DNA of 45,400 bases from Plantago elongata (Eukaryota > Streptophyta > Magnoliopsida > Lamiales > Plantaginaceae): contig JAYMSP010000625.1 in the NCBI GenBank assembly GCA_036897095.1, positions 1 to 45,400 on the forward strand, given 5' to 3'. The notes beneath the pieces were generated by a model, which did not search any database, was not told the DNA's origin, and saw only the letters and a list, made by a program, of their open reading frames with translations. The translations under genes and the position numbers were made by a program. Shown piece by piece: positions 33,129-45,343 of this stretch; the stretch's first letter is position 1, and each line of letters begins with the position of its first letter.

Positions 33129-36100
33129 TTGTCGTCAGTGACATTTGCAACGTTATTCTAGAGAGTAGATCTATGCGGACTAGAGCATCCGAAGCAAATC
33201 AACTGAGACTCCCGAAGCAAAAGCTGCCTTCAATCCAATCTCCAAGTTATATCTAAGTAAGTATCCGAACCTTTCAGCCTTTTTACTTTGGAAAATGTGA
33301 TTATTTTATCTCAATCTTTATTGATGTATGTGCTCTTTTCTCGTATTGTTTTTATCGTTAGATCATATACTATCGTGCAATCGGAAGTAGCTGAGAAATC
33401 TGAGCACGAATAGTCAGGTAGAGTATTCCGTAGAGAACTAACTATGCCCACTAACTCCGAACTAATATATCTGAAACTAAGGTTCGAATGAAAATTCCTT
33501 GGACAAAATCTTCGTGTATTTCTTGCCTACGTCGTCTCCGGCCGTTTAGACTTATAATTTCGTTCCTTCCTTAGGATGTCTGATAGTGATAGTCAAAATG
33601 TTCCTAAGGGTCGCAGTTACGAATCTGAGCCAGGCTCGAGCCCAGATACGAATTCCTACTCTGTTACTTCGGAGGAGCAGATTGACGTAGAGGCCAGAGA
33701 TGTTGCCAAGGAACAATATCAAGAATATGTGTCGATAGAAATAGAGACGGATACGGAGATAAGTAGCCCTTCATTCCGCCTTGCCGTACCCGATTCCAAG
33801 GATCCGGATCGTCAGGATCATTCAAGTTCTTCTAATTCTCAAGCCTTAACCACTCACCAGACTACCACCCGAGAGGTTGGGACTGCCTCTAGATCCAATG
33901 GTGGTGAACTTCCTCCTGAGGTCGGTCTCTTATGCCGTAGTATGGGTTATAATACTCGTATTCGTCCTTATCAATTACCCTTTATCCCGGATTCCCAGGA
34001 ACCTCTAGTCGAGATGGTAGAAGACACAACCGATGAGGCTCCGGATGTTGCTTCCTTCGAGGTTGGCATTAAGGATATAGTCCGAAGGGTGACTCCCCTC
34101 CGAGCTATCGAGATAGTAAATTTGGATGAGGAAGAATCTCCGTCAGCTGAGGTACCTCCGGTTGTCGTTCCGAAGGGAGAGGAGGAGGAAAAAGAGGAGG
34201 CTGAAACCGCTAACGGTGCGGAGAAGAGGAAGAGGATGATGATACCGTGGGAACGTCGAGTGGTCGGGTCCACGAGATCAAGTACCCGAGGAGCAGGGAT
34301 GACGTTGTTCATCTGAACATTGCCGGGGAGTTTAAAACATGGATGAAACCCTTCCGACCCGGGCCAGCGAACTAACCGTCGATAGGTTGAAGGAGATCCG
34401 AGCCCGCTATGAGATTCCTGAGTCTTTGGAGTTAATCGTTCAGGATCCTCAACATGCTTTCCACAATACTCCGGAGGGTTATATAGCGGTTTATGAGGTC
34501 TCGCTCCATTGCGGATGGAGGCTCCCTGTCGCTCCCTAATTTCTCAGGATCTTTAATGATCTTGGTTTGAGCCTGCACCAAATTATTATGAACTCCTTGG
34601 ACAACCTAATGTGCTTCGGAGTCTTGTGCAAGCATCTAGGGATTCACTTGAATACCACAAAATTACGGATGATTTTTGAGATCAAGGCCAGTGAGTCCCA
34701 TCCGAACTTTTATTCTTTCCTAGTTCGGCCCGGATAAGCCTTCTTCGAGGATCCGATCTCTTCTTTGGGTGTGGAATGGTGGCGAAAGTACTTCTTTGTC
34801 CGTCCGGCTCTGAAGGATGGTGAACCTAAATTAAGTCGTGAAAATTTTGTTCCCATGTATTTTCTCCCGAGAGACTTTTGCCTTCAACTGTACTCCGGTG
34901 CGGAACTTACCTTTGTCGATGCAAAGTCTCCGGAAAAAGAATCGGACCGAAAATTTTCTTTCGGGGGTTGATTTGTCAGCCTTTGCCCTATATGGTCGCA
35001 TTGGTCCCAGAGTGTTATCATGGCAATCCGGATCACGACTTTGGTTAGTGATAGGGTTGGACAATTATATATTCGAAGTCCACTTGATCATTTCTGTTTT
35101 TTACTAAGTGCCCTAGAAACATGTTTTGTTAAGTGTAAACATTTCGGGTACTTGTTTCGGATACTCTCTTTCTCGGATCTGATCGGTTCTATTTTTATTG
35201 CAGCTCTTTGGTTCGATTATATCATGTCTTCTCTGCTCGACTTGAAGAGGAAGCATAAGGAAGATCAAGAGCAGGAAATTATTGAGAAGCTACGTTCTCG
35301 GACCATCAAGGTCTCAACTACCCTTCCGATGGAAAAGCCTATCAACGCGGCTACCTTTCTAGATCAAAACCTTCAACGGGTTTATCTGGGCCAAGATCCG
35401 ATCAGGATGCCCACGCTGAAGCAAGGCAAGACCAAGGTTGGGAAGGAGGTTGATGCTAGGAAGCCGCCTAAGTTTGTTGGTTTCGGATCTGCCAAGCCAT
35501 CTGGATCATCTACTTCAAAGGCGGTGTTCGTATCCAAAAGGGCATCCGAAGGTCCAACTCCCCCGGTGAAGAAGGGGAAAGGGAAGGCAATCGAGGTCCA
35601 CGGCCCGGATGACGACTTAGAAGTCGAGGTGACCCGATTGGTGGCTATGAAAAAGGTGGACAGAATAGCCGAACTGGCTGAGGCAAACCGTAAGGTAAGA
35701 CATCCGAAGTGCTTAAACTTTGTTCTTAGTTTGTTTTACATTGTTATAATATTAATCCTTTTGGATCTATTCGATGTAGTTGACTACTACAGTCCGGAAC
35801 TTCACTTATGTGGCTGGAGAGAGAGCCGAGATTGACACCCAGCTCTCCAAGTCCGAGGCTAGTGTCAAGAAGATGGAGAACAAAAATCAGGATTGCAAGA
35901 GGAAGTACTTGTCTTTGTCCTCGGAGATGAGGAAGGTGGTCGAGAACCTGAATGACTTGGCCAAAAATCTGGCTCAGGTCCGGACCGATAACAAAGTGTT
36001 GGAAAAGGGTCTATCAGACTTCTTGGAGCTGACCTGAAGCTTCAAAGACCAGATGCTCGACAATCTCTGAAGGACTCGGATAGAGGTTGTTCGGGACTTC

Positions 36101-37061
36101 CTGGCCTCGCTCTCCTGCAAGTTTTATCTCCAGACATTGATAGCTGACTTGAAGTTCAACCACTGGGGTCCCTTCCTTTCAGAGTTCATGCCCGATGCTT
36201 TGCTGCAGCATCTTCTGGTCCCTCTTGAGACATATCCCGAGCACAACCGGGACTGGTTGGCACTCCCGGCTCCATTCATCGGAGAGTTGAAGTTGGACAT
36301 GATGGTCGAAGCTCCGAAGTACTTCGAGAAGATGAAGAAGAGACATGAAGCCAAGAAGGCCAAGGAGACCATTGGAGAGGGGAGTTCGCAGGCCCGGAGT
36401 AAAGAAAGTTGTTTGAAGGCGGAGTATGCTCCGTAGACTTGTACGGTCTTCAAACCTTAAGACAATTTTTACATTCTCGCACCATTTACTTTACCCCGAA
36501 TATTTTTAATTACTTGCTTTACTTCAGATATGATATGTTGAGGGTGTGGCTTCGACCATGCATCCGGATTGATTTGATTCAATGCTGAATGACCTTGTTT
36601 ATTTGCAACTCTTTATGTCTCGGATCACATAATATCAATTTCATTCAGATGTTTATATGTAGCTTCCTTTTGTCTTCTTTTTTGCGAAGTAATTTTTGTT
36701 CGGATGTTTGTATGATATATCCGAACGTTTATGAGTTGTGTTTTTGTTTACAATCATTTCTTAGTTCGGACTATATCATACCCGAAACTCTCTTATCCGA
36801 TGCAAAACTATTCGAAAGCAAATAAGTCATTTTTTGGAAAAGGTAGCCGTTGTATTGATTTGACGGAAACACAATTACAAACGGTGGGTCGAAATGACCT
36901 TTGGAGCAATTTTGAACAAAATAGAAATGACGAACAACATCCTAAGCATAAAACTTGTGCAAATTCCTTGCGTTCCAGGTTCTCTTGAGTACCCTTCCTT
37001 CGAGGTCCTCCATTTCAAAGCTTCCATTGCTCCTTACTCCAATGATTTTGTACGGACCTTC

Positions 37062-40000
37062 TCAGTTGGGTTTGAGTTTCCCTACGTTGCTAAGGATATC
37101 AACTCTCCTCAGGACCAAGTCTCCGACTTGGATGTCCTTGTTGCACACATTCCTGTTGTAGGCTCGGGCAATGGAACTCTGATATCTAAGGATATGGGCG
37201 AGAGAAGAATTTCTCTTATCCTCCAAGAGCTCGAGCTCGAAGACCCGAGCTGCCACATTCTCTTCGGGTTGATACTGCCTGATCCTTTGAGTCTCAACAA
37301 TGACTTCCAGGAGATGACTGCCTCGGATCCATACACTAGGGAGAAGGGGGATTCCTGAGTTGCAGTCCTTGGGGTGGTCCGATGCGCCCAGAGTACACCA
37401 TCTAAGTCTTCGACCCAACTTCCTTGGAAGGTTTTGAGTCTTTTCTCTAGGATCTTCACAACGGTTCGGTTGGTAGATTCGACTTGTCCATTGTTTGAGG
37501 GTATCCTACCGAAGTGAATTGTTGCTCGATCTTTAAGGACTTGCACCAATCCTTAAGCTTTTGTCCGAAAAACTGCGCTCCGTTGTCCGATACAAGAATC
37601 CTCAGCAGTCCGAAGCGACAAATGATATTTTTCCAGATGAAGGTCCGGACTCGAGCCTCGGAGATGTTAGCCACTGCCTCGGCTTCAACCCACTTCGTGA
37701 AGTACTCTACGGCTACGATCAAAAACTTCTTTTGTTGAGCTCCACGAGGAAAAGGTCCAACAATATCAATGCTCCATTGGTTGAACGGGCACGAGATGAT
37801 TGACGGAATCATCGGATTGCTGGGCCTGTGAGGAATATTGGCGTAGAATTGGCAATCACTGCAGGTTCGGGCGAAATTAGTCGAGTCTTTGTCTATTGCT
37901 GGTCAATAATAACCCTGCCGAAAGATCTTCTGTGCTAAAGTCCTCCCTCCAGAATGGCTACCACAATTGTTGTTGTGTATTTCTTCTAGGACGGCTCAGG
38001 CCTCTTGTGGTCCGAGGCAGCGCAGGTGGGTTCCATACAAGGATCTCTTGTAAAGGTCATCTTCCAGCAGGAAGTACCGAGGTTCTCTCCATTGGAGTCT
38101 CCGGGCTTCTATAGGATCCGAAGGTAGTGTGCCATTCTGAAGATAAGATAGAATATATGTCATCCAAGTTCTTTTCGAATCTAGCTGATATATCAGAAGT
38201 TCCTGACCTTGAAGAGAGGAAGTCCGAAGAGTTAAGAGGATTATACTTCTTGTATCCACAGCTCTGGTTGCGGAAGAAAATTTGGCGAGGGAGTCTGCCT
38301 TCTCATTGTATGATCTATCGTACCTCTCGAGATAAAACTCTTCAAAGTTTCACACTGCCTCTTTGAGTCTCTCGAGGTATAGAACCATATTCGGACCCTT
38401 AGTGGTAAAGGCTCCGGAATATTGAGCTTCGACCAGTTGGGAGTCTGTGTAAGCTCGAATTCTCTTTACTTGTAGAGTTTTTGCCATCTGAAAACCCACC
38501 AGAAGAGCTTCGTACTCAGTCTCATTGTTGGTTACACGAAAGTCCAGGGTAATGGCATAGTCAACTTGAGCTCCTTCGGGGCTACAGAGGTGAATCCCTA
38601 TCCCTCCGAGTCTGTCGTTGAATGACCCGTCCACCTGCAAGATCCAAGTTTTACCTTGTTTCTCCTAGCCTTTTTCAGGTGTTGCCTTTTTCTCCTGCAT
38701 CTGAACATCCTTGGAGTCGGGAGGAGCAATTTCCATTACAGTATTCGAGTCTTCTACAACAAACATCCATTGATCCCCGAAGAGACCATTTTCATGGTCT
38801 TGCTCCTCTTCCTCTATCGGCAATGATTCTGAATGGGGAGCTTCTGGTAGTATTTCTGGATCTACTAATTCGAGACCCGTGGGATTCAGATCCTTGGTTC
38901 CTCCTTCCAGAAAGTCAACTAAAAAGTTAGGTAGGACTTGGGCTTTCTTGGCTGACATAGCCTGATACGAGATGCCATACTCGCTAAGTTCGATCATTCA
39001 CATCGAGAGTCTTCCAGATTGTTCCGGCCTTCCCATCACTTGTTTAAGGGGCTCGTTGGTTAAGACAATTACTTTGTGGGATTTGAAGTAAGGCTTGAGC
39101 CTTCGAGCTGTGTGGACTAATGCATATGCCATCTTCTCAATATGAAGATACCTCAGTTCGGGTCCAGCAATGGCTTTGCTTAGATAGTATATGGGTAAGT
39201 GATTGTTCCCTTGGATCCGAACTTGCACGTAGCTCATGTCTTCGTTTGTCACCACCAAGTACAAGTACAAGGGTTCTACCTCAATTGGTTTGGACAACAG
39301 CGGAGGCAAGAGCAAGTAAGCTTTTAGGCTCTCGAAGGCTTCCTCGCACTCCTTGGTCCATTCAAACCCATCCTCCTTAGTATCTTGAAGAATGGCAAGT
39401 TCTTCTTGGTTGATCTCGAGATGAACCTGCTGAGAGATAAGACCCTTCCAATGAGCTATTGCACTTCATTAACATTTTTGGGTTGAGGCAAATCCAGGAT
39501 AGCCCGGATCTTCTTCGGATTAGCACTACTGCCTCTTTCCTTGACCATGTTTCCGAGTAATTTGCCTCCTTTAACCCTGAAGGTGCATTTATCCGGATTC
39601 AAGCTCATCCTGTATTTCCTAAGGATGGCGAAGTAGTTCTCCAATTGCTCAATGTGACTTTCTTCAATTTTGCTTTTGACCAACATATCATCCACATATA
39701 TCTCCATGGTCTTTCCGAGCTCTTCTTTGAACATCTTGTTCACAAGTCATTAATATGTTGCTCCGGCATTCTTGAGTCCAAATGGCATTACTTTGAAGTA
39801 ATACACTCCTCCTGCGGCGAAGAAAGCTGTCTTCAGGACATCCTCATGTGCCATCCGAATCTGGTAGAAGCTATGATAAGCATCCATGAAACTTAGCAAA
39901 GCACATCCGGTTGTAAAGTCTACCAATTGATCGATCCGAGGTAATGGGTACGGATCCTTTGGACAAAACTTGTTGAGCCGAGTAAAATCATTACACATCT

Positions 40001-40803
40001 GCCACTTTCCGGGGGATTTCTCGACCACGACAACATTGCATACCCAATTCGAGTATCTGACCTCCTTGATGCGTCTGGCTTTCAGCAAACTGTGTACTTC
40101 GGCAGCAATGCTAGCATCTTCAATCGGACCAAAGTCCTTTCTCTTTTGTCGGATATGTTTGACCGTAGGATCCATATTCAGACGGTGAACAGCTACCCCC
40201 GGGTCTATCCCTTTGAGGTCATTTGTGCTCCAAGCAAAGATATCTGAATTTTTCCTTAGACAGGCTATCAATTTCAGCTCCACCTCTAAGTTCATTTCCA
40301 TACCAATCCTAGTCTTTTTGTCCGGATTCCCCTCAATGAACTGAATTTCTTTGAGGATCTCGTGGGGCTCGATCCGGACAGACTTAGGAAACTTGTGATC
40401 TAACGCTCCTACACCGATTTCAGTCTTCGAAGGTTGTGTTGGGTTCGTCACTTGGGAGATTTCAAGTACCGGATTGGCAGCTATGTTTGTAGATAATATG
40501 TAGCATTCCCAAGCCTTTCGTCTATTACCCAGTTCCTCTCCGACCCCATAAGGAGTGGGGAATTTGACTCGGTTGTGTAATGGGGATGAAATGGATCAGA
40601 ACTAATTAAGGCTAGGGCATCCGAAGATACATTATAGTTAAATGCCTTGTCCACCACGAGGAACAATTCAATCTGGGCCACTCTTCTCGGCGTAGTATGC
40701 ATCTGTACATGTAACTTGATGGCACGATGGGCGTGACAAGTGCCTCTCCAAACCTGGATAGAGAAGTGTATACTTTACCATACTCGATATCTCCCAAATT
40801 CAT
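37062..40803 (-). mobile_element. pol remnant of the Tat element (PR, RT, RH, second RH, INT), fossil
   Basis: In element order on the minus strand: protease-like region about 40480-40803; reverse transcriptase about 39456-40451 with FMDAYHSFYQIRM, MPFGLKNAGATY and YVDDML; RNase H about 38998-39315 with YLSKAI and RRLKPYF; a second, archaeal-type RNase H about 38350-38640 with VDGSFN, ETEYEALL and YTDSQL; and integrase about 37062-38000 with SIDIVGPFPRG, VSDNGAQF and ESTNRTVVK. The dual RNase H places it in the Tat lineage. The reading frame is broken many times. Confidence 0.88.
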
Positions 40804-41099
40804 TTGGTCAATGGCCCTCTTGGAGATGATATTCGAAGAACTTCATGTATCCACAAATACCTTATTAACCTTATAAGTGGCAATGACTAGTGAAATTACC
40901 AACGGGACATTGGGAGGTCGGGTATCCTCACCTCCAGGTGTCAGGGGCGGTATTTCACTATCGTCAAAAGATGATGTTTGACCCCCATCGGAGGCACTGG
41001 AATCCTTACTATATCACCATTCCGGATATCTTGAGCAGTCCTTTTCCTAGCATTTCCCCTCCACTTGGTCCTCCGGCTATGGCATTGATAACTTTGCTA

Positions 41100-41573
41100 T
41101 AGGGTAGATTCTCATAATCCCTTTCATCCGGATACTCATCATACCTTCTTGCTTCGAGGGGGGGGGGGGGGAACTGTTTTTAGGAGGAGACGAGAGTGTC
41201 ATGGATTTGTGTCTTGGACTCCTTTCATCCCTTCCGAATGGGCCCTATTCTCCCTTGAAGTACAATTGCCCATTCCGGATCAATGTTTCAATCTCCGTCT
41301 TGAGTTGGATGCATTTCTCAGTTGGATGCCCAGTTTGCTTGTGAAAAGCAAAATAAGCCTTTGCTTCTTAGTCCCTTGTGGTGATGTCCGGAGGAGCCTA
41401 ATGCGAGGAAGCAGTTGTCGCATGCCCATCGTTGGGTCGGCTCCTTCCTGCTCGGGTGGTGCTTCGAGCTGCTGCGATTTTTCGAGTAGGAGGTCTACCT
41501 CGAGGACGTCGTATCGGGGTATGAGTCGGAGGTGAAGCTATCCGAGTTGATTTTCTTGGCCTTGCCATTCTTT
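41100..41573 (-). mobile_element. gag remnant of the Tat element, fossil
   Basis: On the minus strand a start MARPRKSTRIASPP near 41573 and, further in, a stretch like FHKQTGHPTEKCIQLK, which is typical for the C-terminal end of Tat gag. A run of 14 G lies at 41158-41171. The gag region is short and broken. Confidence 0.6.
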
Positions 41574-41611
41574 AGAAAGGGAACAATCCGAGTTTCTTGG
41601 TTTTTCATTTC

Positions 41612-41633
41612 GTTTCCCACATACGGCGCAAAT
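41612..41633 (-). promoter_or_regulatory. Primer-binding-site-like sequence of the Tat element
   Basis: Directly inside the 5' LTR the minus strand reads ATTTGCGCCGTATGTGGG. This is close to the TTTGGCGCCGT(C)TGTGGGG stretch found at this place in Tat/Athila elements and it fixes the orientation of the element. The exact tRNA is not assigned. Confidence 0.6.
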
Positions 41634-41635
41634 TA

Positions 41636-42464
41636 TGTTGAGGTAAAAGCTCCAACCCTCGGGTATGACAAAAACTAATTAAGTCCACTAAGCCCACTAG
41701 ATTAGGATCCTCAAACAAAGGTAGTCTTCAACTTCGAGATCAATCGCCTAGGATATAACCCTACACAAAAGATTAGAGTGGGGGGCTAGAACCTTTAGAT
41801 CCGGCTTGCCTTGGATCAAGCCGTATGTGAGACTTTACTTGAGAGTGATTATGAGTCGACTCTGTATAAATGAGGGTCTAAAGCTTGTAGTAAAGTGTGA
41901 AGATCAAGTGAGCTTGTTGATTTACCTTGAGAAGTGTGCCCTGTTTATAGAGATTATTTCCCATTAGAGGTTGATCCTTTGGATTGTGCCAAGTATAGGG
42001 CTAAGATTAAGCCGACAAGGCTTAATTAAGCCCATGGATCATAGTATTGTCATAACTCATCTAGCATTTGGGCCTCAAGGCTAGATTAGTCATTTTGTAG
42101 GATCTTGAGGGCACCTTCATCCTCTCGTCTGAGAATACATTCGAGGGTAATGTTCCGGATCTAGACGTCCGGAACTGATTGTGCCCTCCTCCACTGACGT
42201 GTATGATATGCCACACTTGGTTCTCATTAGGTTCGGATGTAGACTCATATGTGTTTGTGGTTCGGACCTGCCTCCCCTCGGGTGTAGCACTTTGGTCCGG
42301 ATATTCCTATCACGGTATTCTTGTATGTTTTGGCCTGTCTTGACCTCGGATGGCCTTTAGCTCGAGATCCTATGCTCAAATCCTTGAGGCCTTGTCCTTG
42401 TGATGTCTTAAGATCCATTCGTGAGACATCCCAATAATGGATTGGACATATTCCCGTATCAACA
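41636..42464 (-). repeat. 5' LTR of the Tat element
   Basis: 829 bp, running in element orientation from TGTTGATACGGGAATATG at 42464 to ACCTCAACA at 41636. It matches the LTR at 30688-31474 along nearly its full length; the other copy lacks about 40 bases near the inner edge. Confidence 0.88.
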
Positions 42465-42814
42465 AGCATCTTGATTTATTTCCTTATACTTGGACACAAA
42501 CTTGTACTACCTTACATGGTTCATCTTCCAGCAAAGGTACTCCACTAGTTGGTAATGCTTCCATGGCGCCTCATGCTTCCTATTTAGACACCTAAAGTTT
42601 ATATAGAGTCAATTTGAATCACTAGTGATGAGATTGAGAGTTCGCTTGTTAACATTTACCCAATTAGTATTGGTGGAGTCATCTGTTGGCAAAATTTTAT
42701 AGCATTAAGTGAATCTCGATTGCTTTAATAAATGCATTGTGTTAATTACTTGCTTATGGTACTTATATATGTGATTATTCCCAATACATATGAACATCAT
42801 GTAACCTTTACTCT
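42465..42814. other. Spacer between Tat and hAT-like elements, no supported gene
   Basis: The sequence is A+T-rich. The last eight bases (TTTACTCT, 42807-42814) are the left target-site copy of the hAT-like element. Confidence 0.6.
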
Positions 42815-43932
42815 CTATGTTTGGAAAGTCGGATCGCCCCGTCGGCCCGACCGGTTCAACCGCAAAACCGGTGGCGAAAGGTCCGTTGTAGTGCCATAAA
42901 TCGCTAAATCGCTCGAGCCAGGGGAAGCCGGACCGAACCGGCTAACCGGTTCAAATCAATTCAATTCAGTTTCGATGAAGGGAGAGAAGAGAGAAGATTG
43001 GGAGAGATGAAGGCGGGCAGGCCTTTACGGGTAGTGAGGAGAAGGCCCGATGTGTTAATTGACCAGCTGCCCACCTCAAGTATGCCGGCGCGTGCTCCTC
43101 CTCCACCGTTGCTCTTCCACACCATCATCCGGAACTTCATCTCTTCTCTCTAGCGTCTGTTTTGCCGCAGTTGCTGGTTTATTTTGCGGGAACCGTCTAT
43201 TGCAATTTGAATCGGGTTTAAGATCGACTTAGAAAAAAAGCTAAGAATTGAGAAACGAGAATTGGGGGATGTGAACTGGAGAGAGAAAGTAGAAGAAGAA
43301 GACATAGGCGGCAAGAAGAAGATGAGTAAGAAATGATTAGGGTTTCTTCTATTTGACCCTTAATTGGCTCTTGCTTGCTTATGTATTTAGTATATAAATT
43401 AATCAAGATATGATCTTAAAAAATAAAATTAAAAATATATGCACTTGTTATAAATGTAAATTGCATTTTTGAAAATTAATTTCAACGTTAACTTATAAAT
43501 TAGTTGTACCATAATTGATATATTTATGTAATATTTTTAGAATAATTACATAAAATCCTTTACATAGGCATGTTTAGGTAAATAATTTGTATAGATGAAC
43601 TTAATTTATCAAAAAAATCATTCCTATAATTTATTAAAATCCTTATATTTAATAAAATATTTCTTTTGTAATATGAAAACCATATCAATATTGAGAAATA
43701 AACGTTTGGATTATTAATTTTCGATTTTTTATTTGAAAAACGTAGACGTGTCTTTAAGTAAGTTATCTAGATACCTAACTAAAGAGACTTACTTATAGAC
43801 TTATACATATATTAACTATTATGACGTCATACCGGCCCAAACGGCTCAAAACGGCCTAACAGGTACGATCCCGGTTAAACCTTTTTTAGGTGGTGTTCGG
43901 CTTATTTATCCGGTCCGGCTTTTAAAACATAG
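42815..43932. mobile_element. Non-autonomous hAT-like DNA transposon
   Basis: Perfect 8-bp target duplication TTTACTCT at 42807-42814 and 43933-43940. The ends are inverted: CTATGTTTGGAAAGTCGGATCG on the left and, reverse-complemented from the right, CTATGTTTTAAAAGCCGGACCG. The subterminal regions are rich in CCGG and GGTTCAACCG-like words (ACCGGTTCAACCGCAAAACC on the left, CGGTTAAACC on the right). Length is 1118 bp with no transposase; the centre is a GA-rich stretch (43000-43370) followed by A+T-rich DNA. The 8-bp duplication points to the hAT superfamily; the CTATGTTT terminus is unlike the common CAGTG or TAGGG ends, so the family is tentative. Confidence 0.75.
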
Positions 43933-43940
43933 TTTACTCT

Positions 43941-44761
43941 AGTATGCATGGAATGTATACGGTGTTCTGATTATAATTTTAAAGTTTGGTGTTTATTAGA
44001 CAATCAACAAATAGGTCATATGTAAAATTCCAGAAATTATTTTTGAATTATCCATTGGAATTTATATTGGAGACGATAATTTTTGAATTTGAGTTACTGG
44101 AATGTTGTTAATAATTATTTTATGGATCGATAAATCGGGCTGAAGTAGGATGATGATTATGAACTTGAGTTTGGACCAGGGTAAGGCCCAAGTTGACTTT
44201 GATTAAATATCCAATTATGTTTCCCTTTATTATATTTTCGCCTGCTACTTCTTATTTTTGCACCACAAATTACAATAGCCTCCAATCAAAACCAACACGC
44301 CTCCCCTAGCCTTAACCCACCTCCTTCATATCGAGCCTGAACAATAGAAATCGAAAATCCAAATCGGAGGAGGTCGAATGAACGAGCCTGAAACCGAAAA
44401 CTTGGAAGCTTTAATGCTATACCGATAAAAATACATGGAGATCGATGTCGCGATTTGATTGTACTGATTAGTTGATGTTTGTGGGTTGTTCTTGATTTTT
44501 TTGTTTGAATGGGATTGACTTTCCTAGCTTGATTTGATTTGAAGGAATTTAAATCGAGTTTAGAAACTTTCAGAATTTGCAGGGGCTGAATTGAATGATT
44601 GTAGAAATTTAAAGGACCTTATTTGGCGAATTCAAGTTGGATTGGGACCTGAGTTGTTATTAATAAAATCAGGGTTATGGTTGAACTGAATAGATAACTG
44701 GCGAGTACTATAAACAACCAAGAGTAGGTTTGATCGACTGATAGGAGTGTGGTTGATGTAA
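43941..44761. other. Intergenic, no supported feature
   Basis: A+T-rich. I see no gene, RNA or clear repeat in this stretch. Confidence 0.6.
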
Positions 44762-45300
44762 CTGTAAAATCCCGTATTTTATTATTAAAAAAATTAAAAA
44801 TTACTTTTGATTCCACTTCCTATCATGGTGAATATCGATCATGTGTCGAATTTGTAATTAATTAGATTTATTTACGAGTTATTTGGAGTCCAGAATAATT
44901 TGTGTTGATATTTTTACATAATACCAAATACCCATCAATCTTTTCAAATCAGTTTCCACCAGTCTCCTTGAGAGATTGCTTCCTCTTCAATTCAAATTTT
45001 TCTTTCTCCCTTGTTTCACTCGATTCTTCCAAAAATAAATCTCCATAACTACGTGCTCTCATCATCCAATAGAAATCACAATTCGATATTCGACTTAGAA
45101 GATTGAATCGACACCTTACAGCGTCACCCTTCCTCCTCTGTTGCCTCTATCACCATCAGTTCGCCGCACCACCACCACCTAACTCTCTCCACCTTCGACC
45201 TCTCCTCCACATCATCACCACTGCCCACCTAAGACTGAAAATATCCTTGACATTTGGGCTGTGGGCTGTGGGCCCAAGAAGTAATTTAAAAAAAAATAGA
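44762..45300 (+). mobile_element. Possible LTR start, window-edge fragment
   Basis: TGTAAAATCCCGTATTTTATTATT resembles the TGTAACxCCCGTATTTTA starts of some Ty3/Gypsy LTRs. The following 500 bases have no coding region I recognise and end in repeats of GGGCTGTGGGCTGTGGGCCC near 45257. No second LTR or end lies inside the window, so this stays tentative. Confidence 0.25.
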
Positions 45301-45311
45301 AGACTCAAAAT

Positions 45312-45343
45312 TTGAGCCACCACCGCCCTCGGTGGTGGCTCAA
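45312..45343. repeat. Perfect hairpin, 14-bp stem
   Basis: TTGAGCCACCACCG, loop CCCT, CGGTGGTGGCTCAA. Every stem position pairs. Confidence 0.95.

Larger units (their letters stand above)
31968..36436 (+). mobile_element. Antisense extra coding region of the Tat element, fossil
   Basis: This region lies between pol and the 3' LTR on the strand opposite to gag-pol. Plus-strand parts include 33576-34316 (acidic, Ser-rich, starts MSDSDSQNVPKG), a region about 34339-34971 whose pieces (HCGWRLPV, GVEWWRKYFFVRP) resemble the 'putative gypsy-type transposon' domain (Transposase_28), and coiled-coil-like parts at 35200-36436. Extra open frames of this kind, in sense or antisense, are known from Tat-lineage elements. 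TATA boxes at 31968 and 33117 and donor-like GTAAGT sites give it the look of a separate spliced gene. It is broken in several places. Confidence 0.7.
30688..42464 (-). mobile_element. Ty3/Gypsy LTR element, Tat lineage, broken fossil
   Basis: The element is on the minus strand, about 11.8 kb. It has both LTRs (TGTTGA...TCAACA type), a primer-site-like stretch inside the right LTR, a purine-rich tract inside the left LTR, gag and pol remnants on the minus strand, and a long extra coding region on the opposite strand between pol and the 3' LTR. A second RNase H domain in pol and the antisense extra region are hallmarks of the Tat (Ogre/Retand) lineage. The flanks are AACAT (30683-30687) and AGCAT (42465-42469), a plausible 5-bp target duplication with one mismatch. 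The LTRs differ at roughly one base in fifteen by eye, which suggests a few million years. Coding parts are broken in many places, more than ten. Confidence 0.88.
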
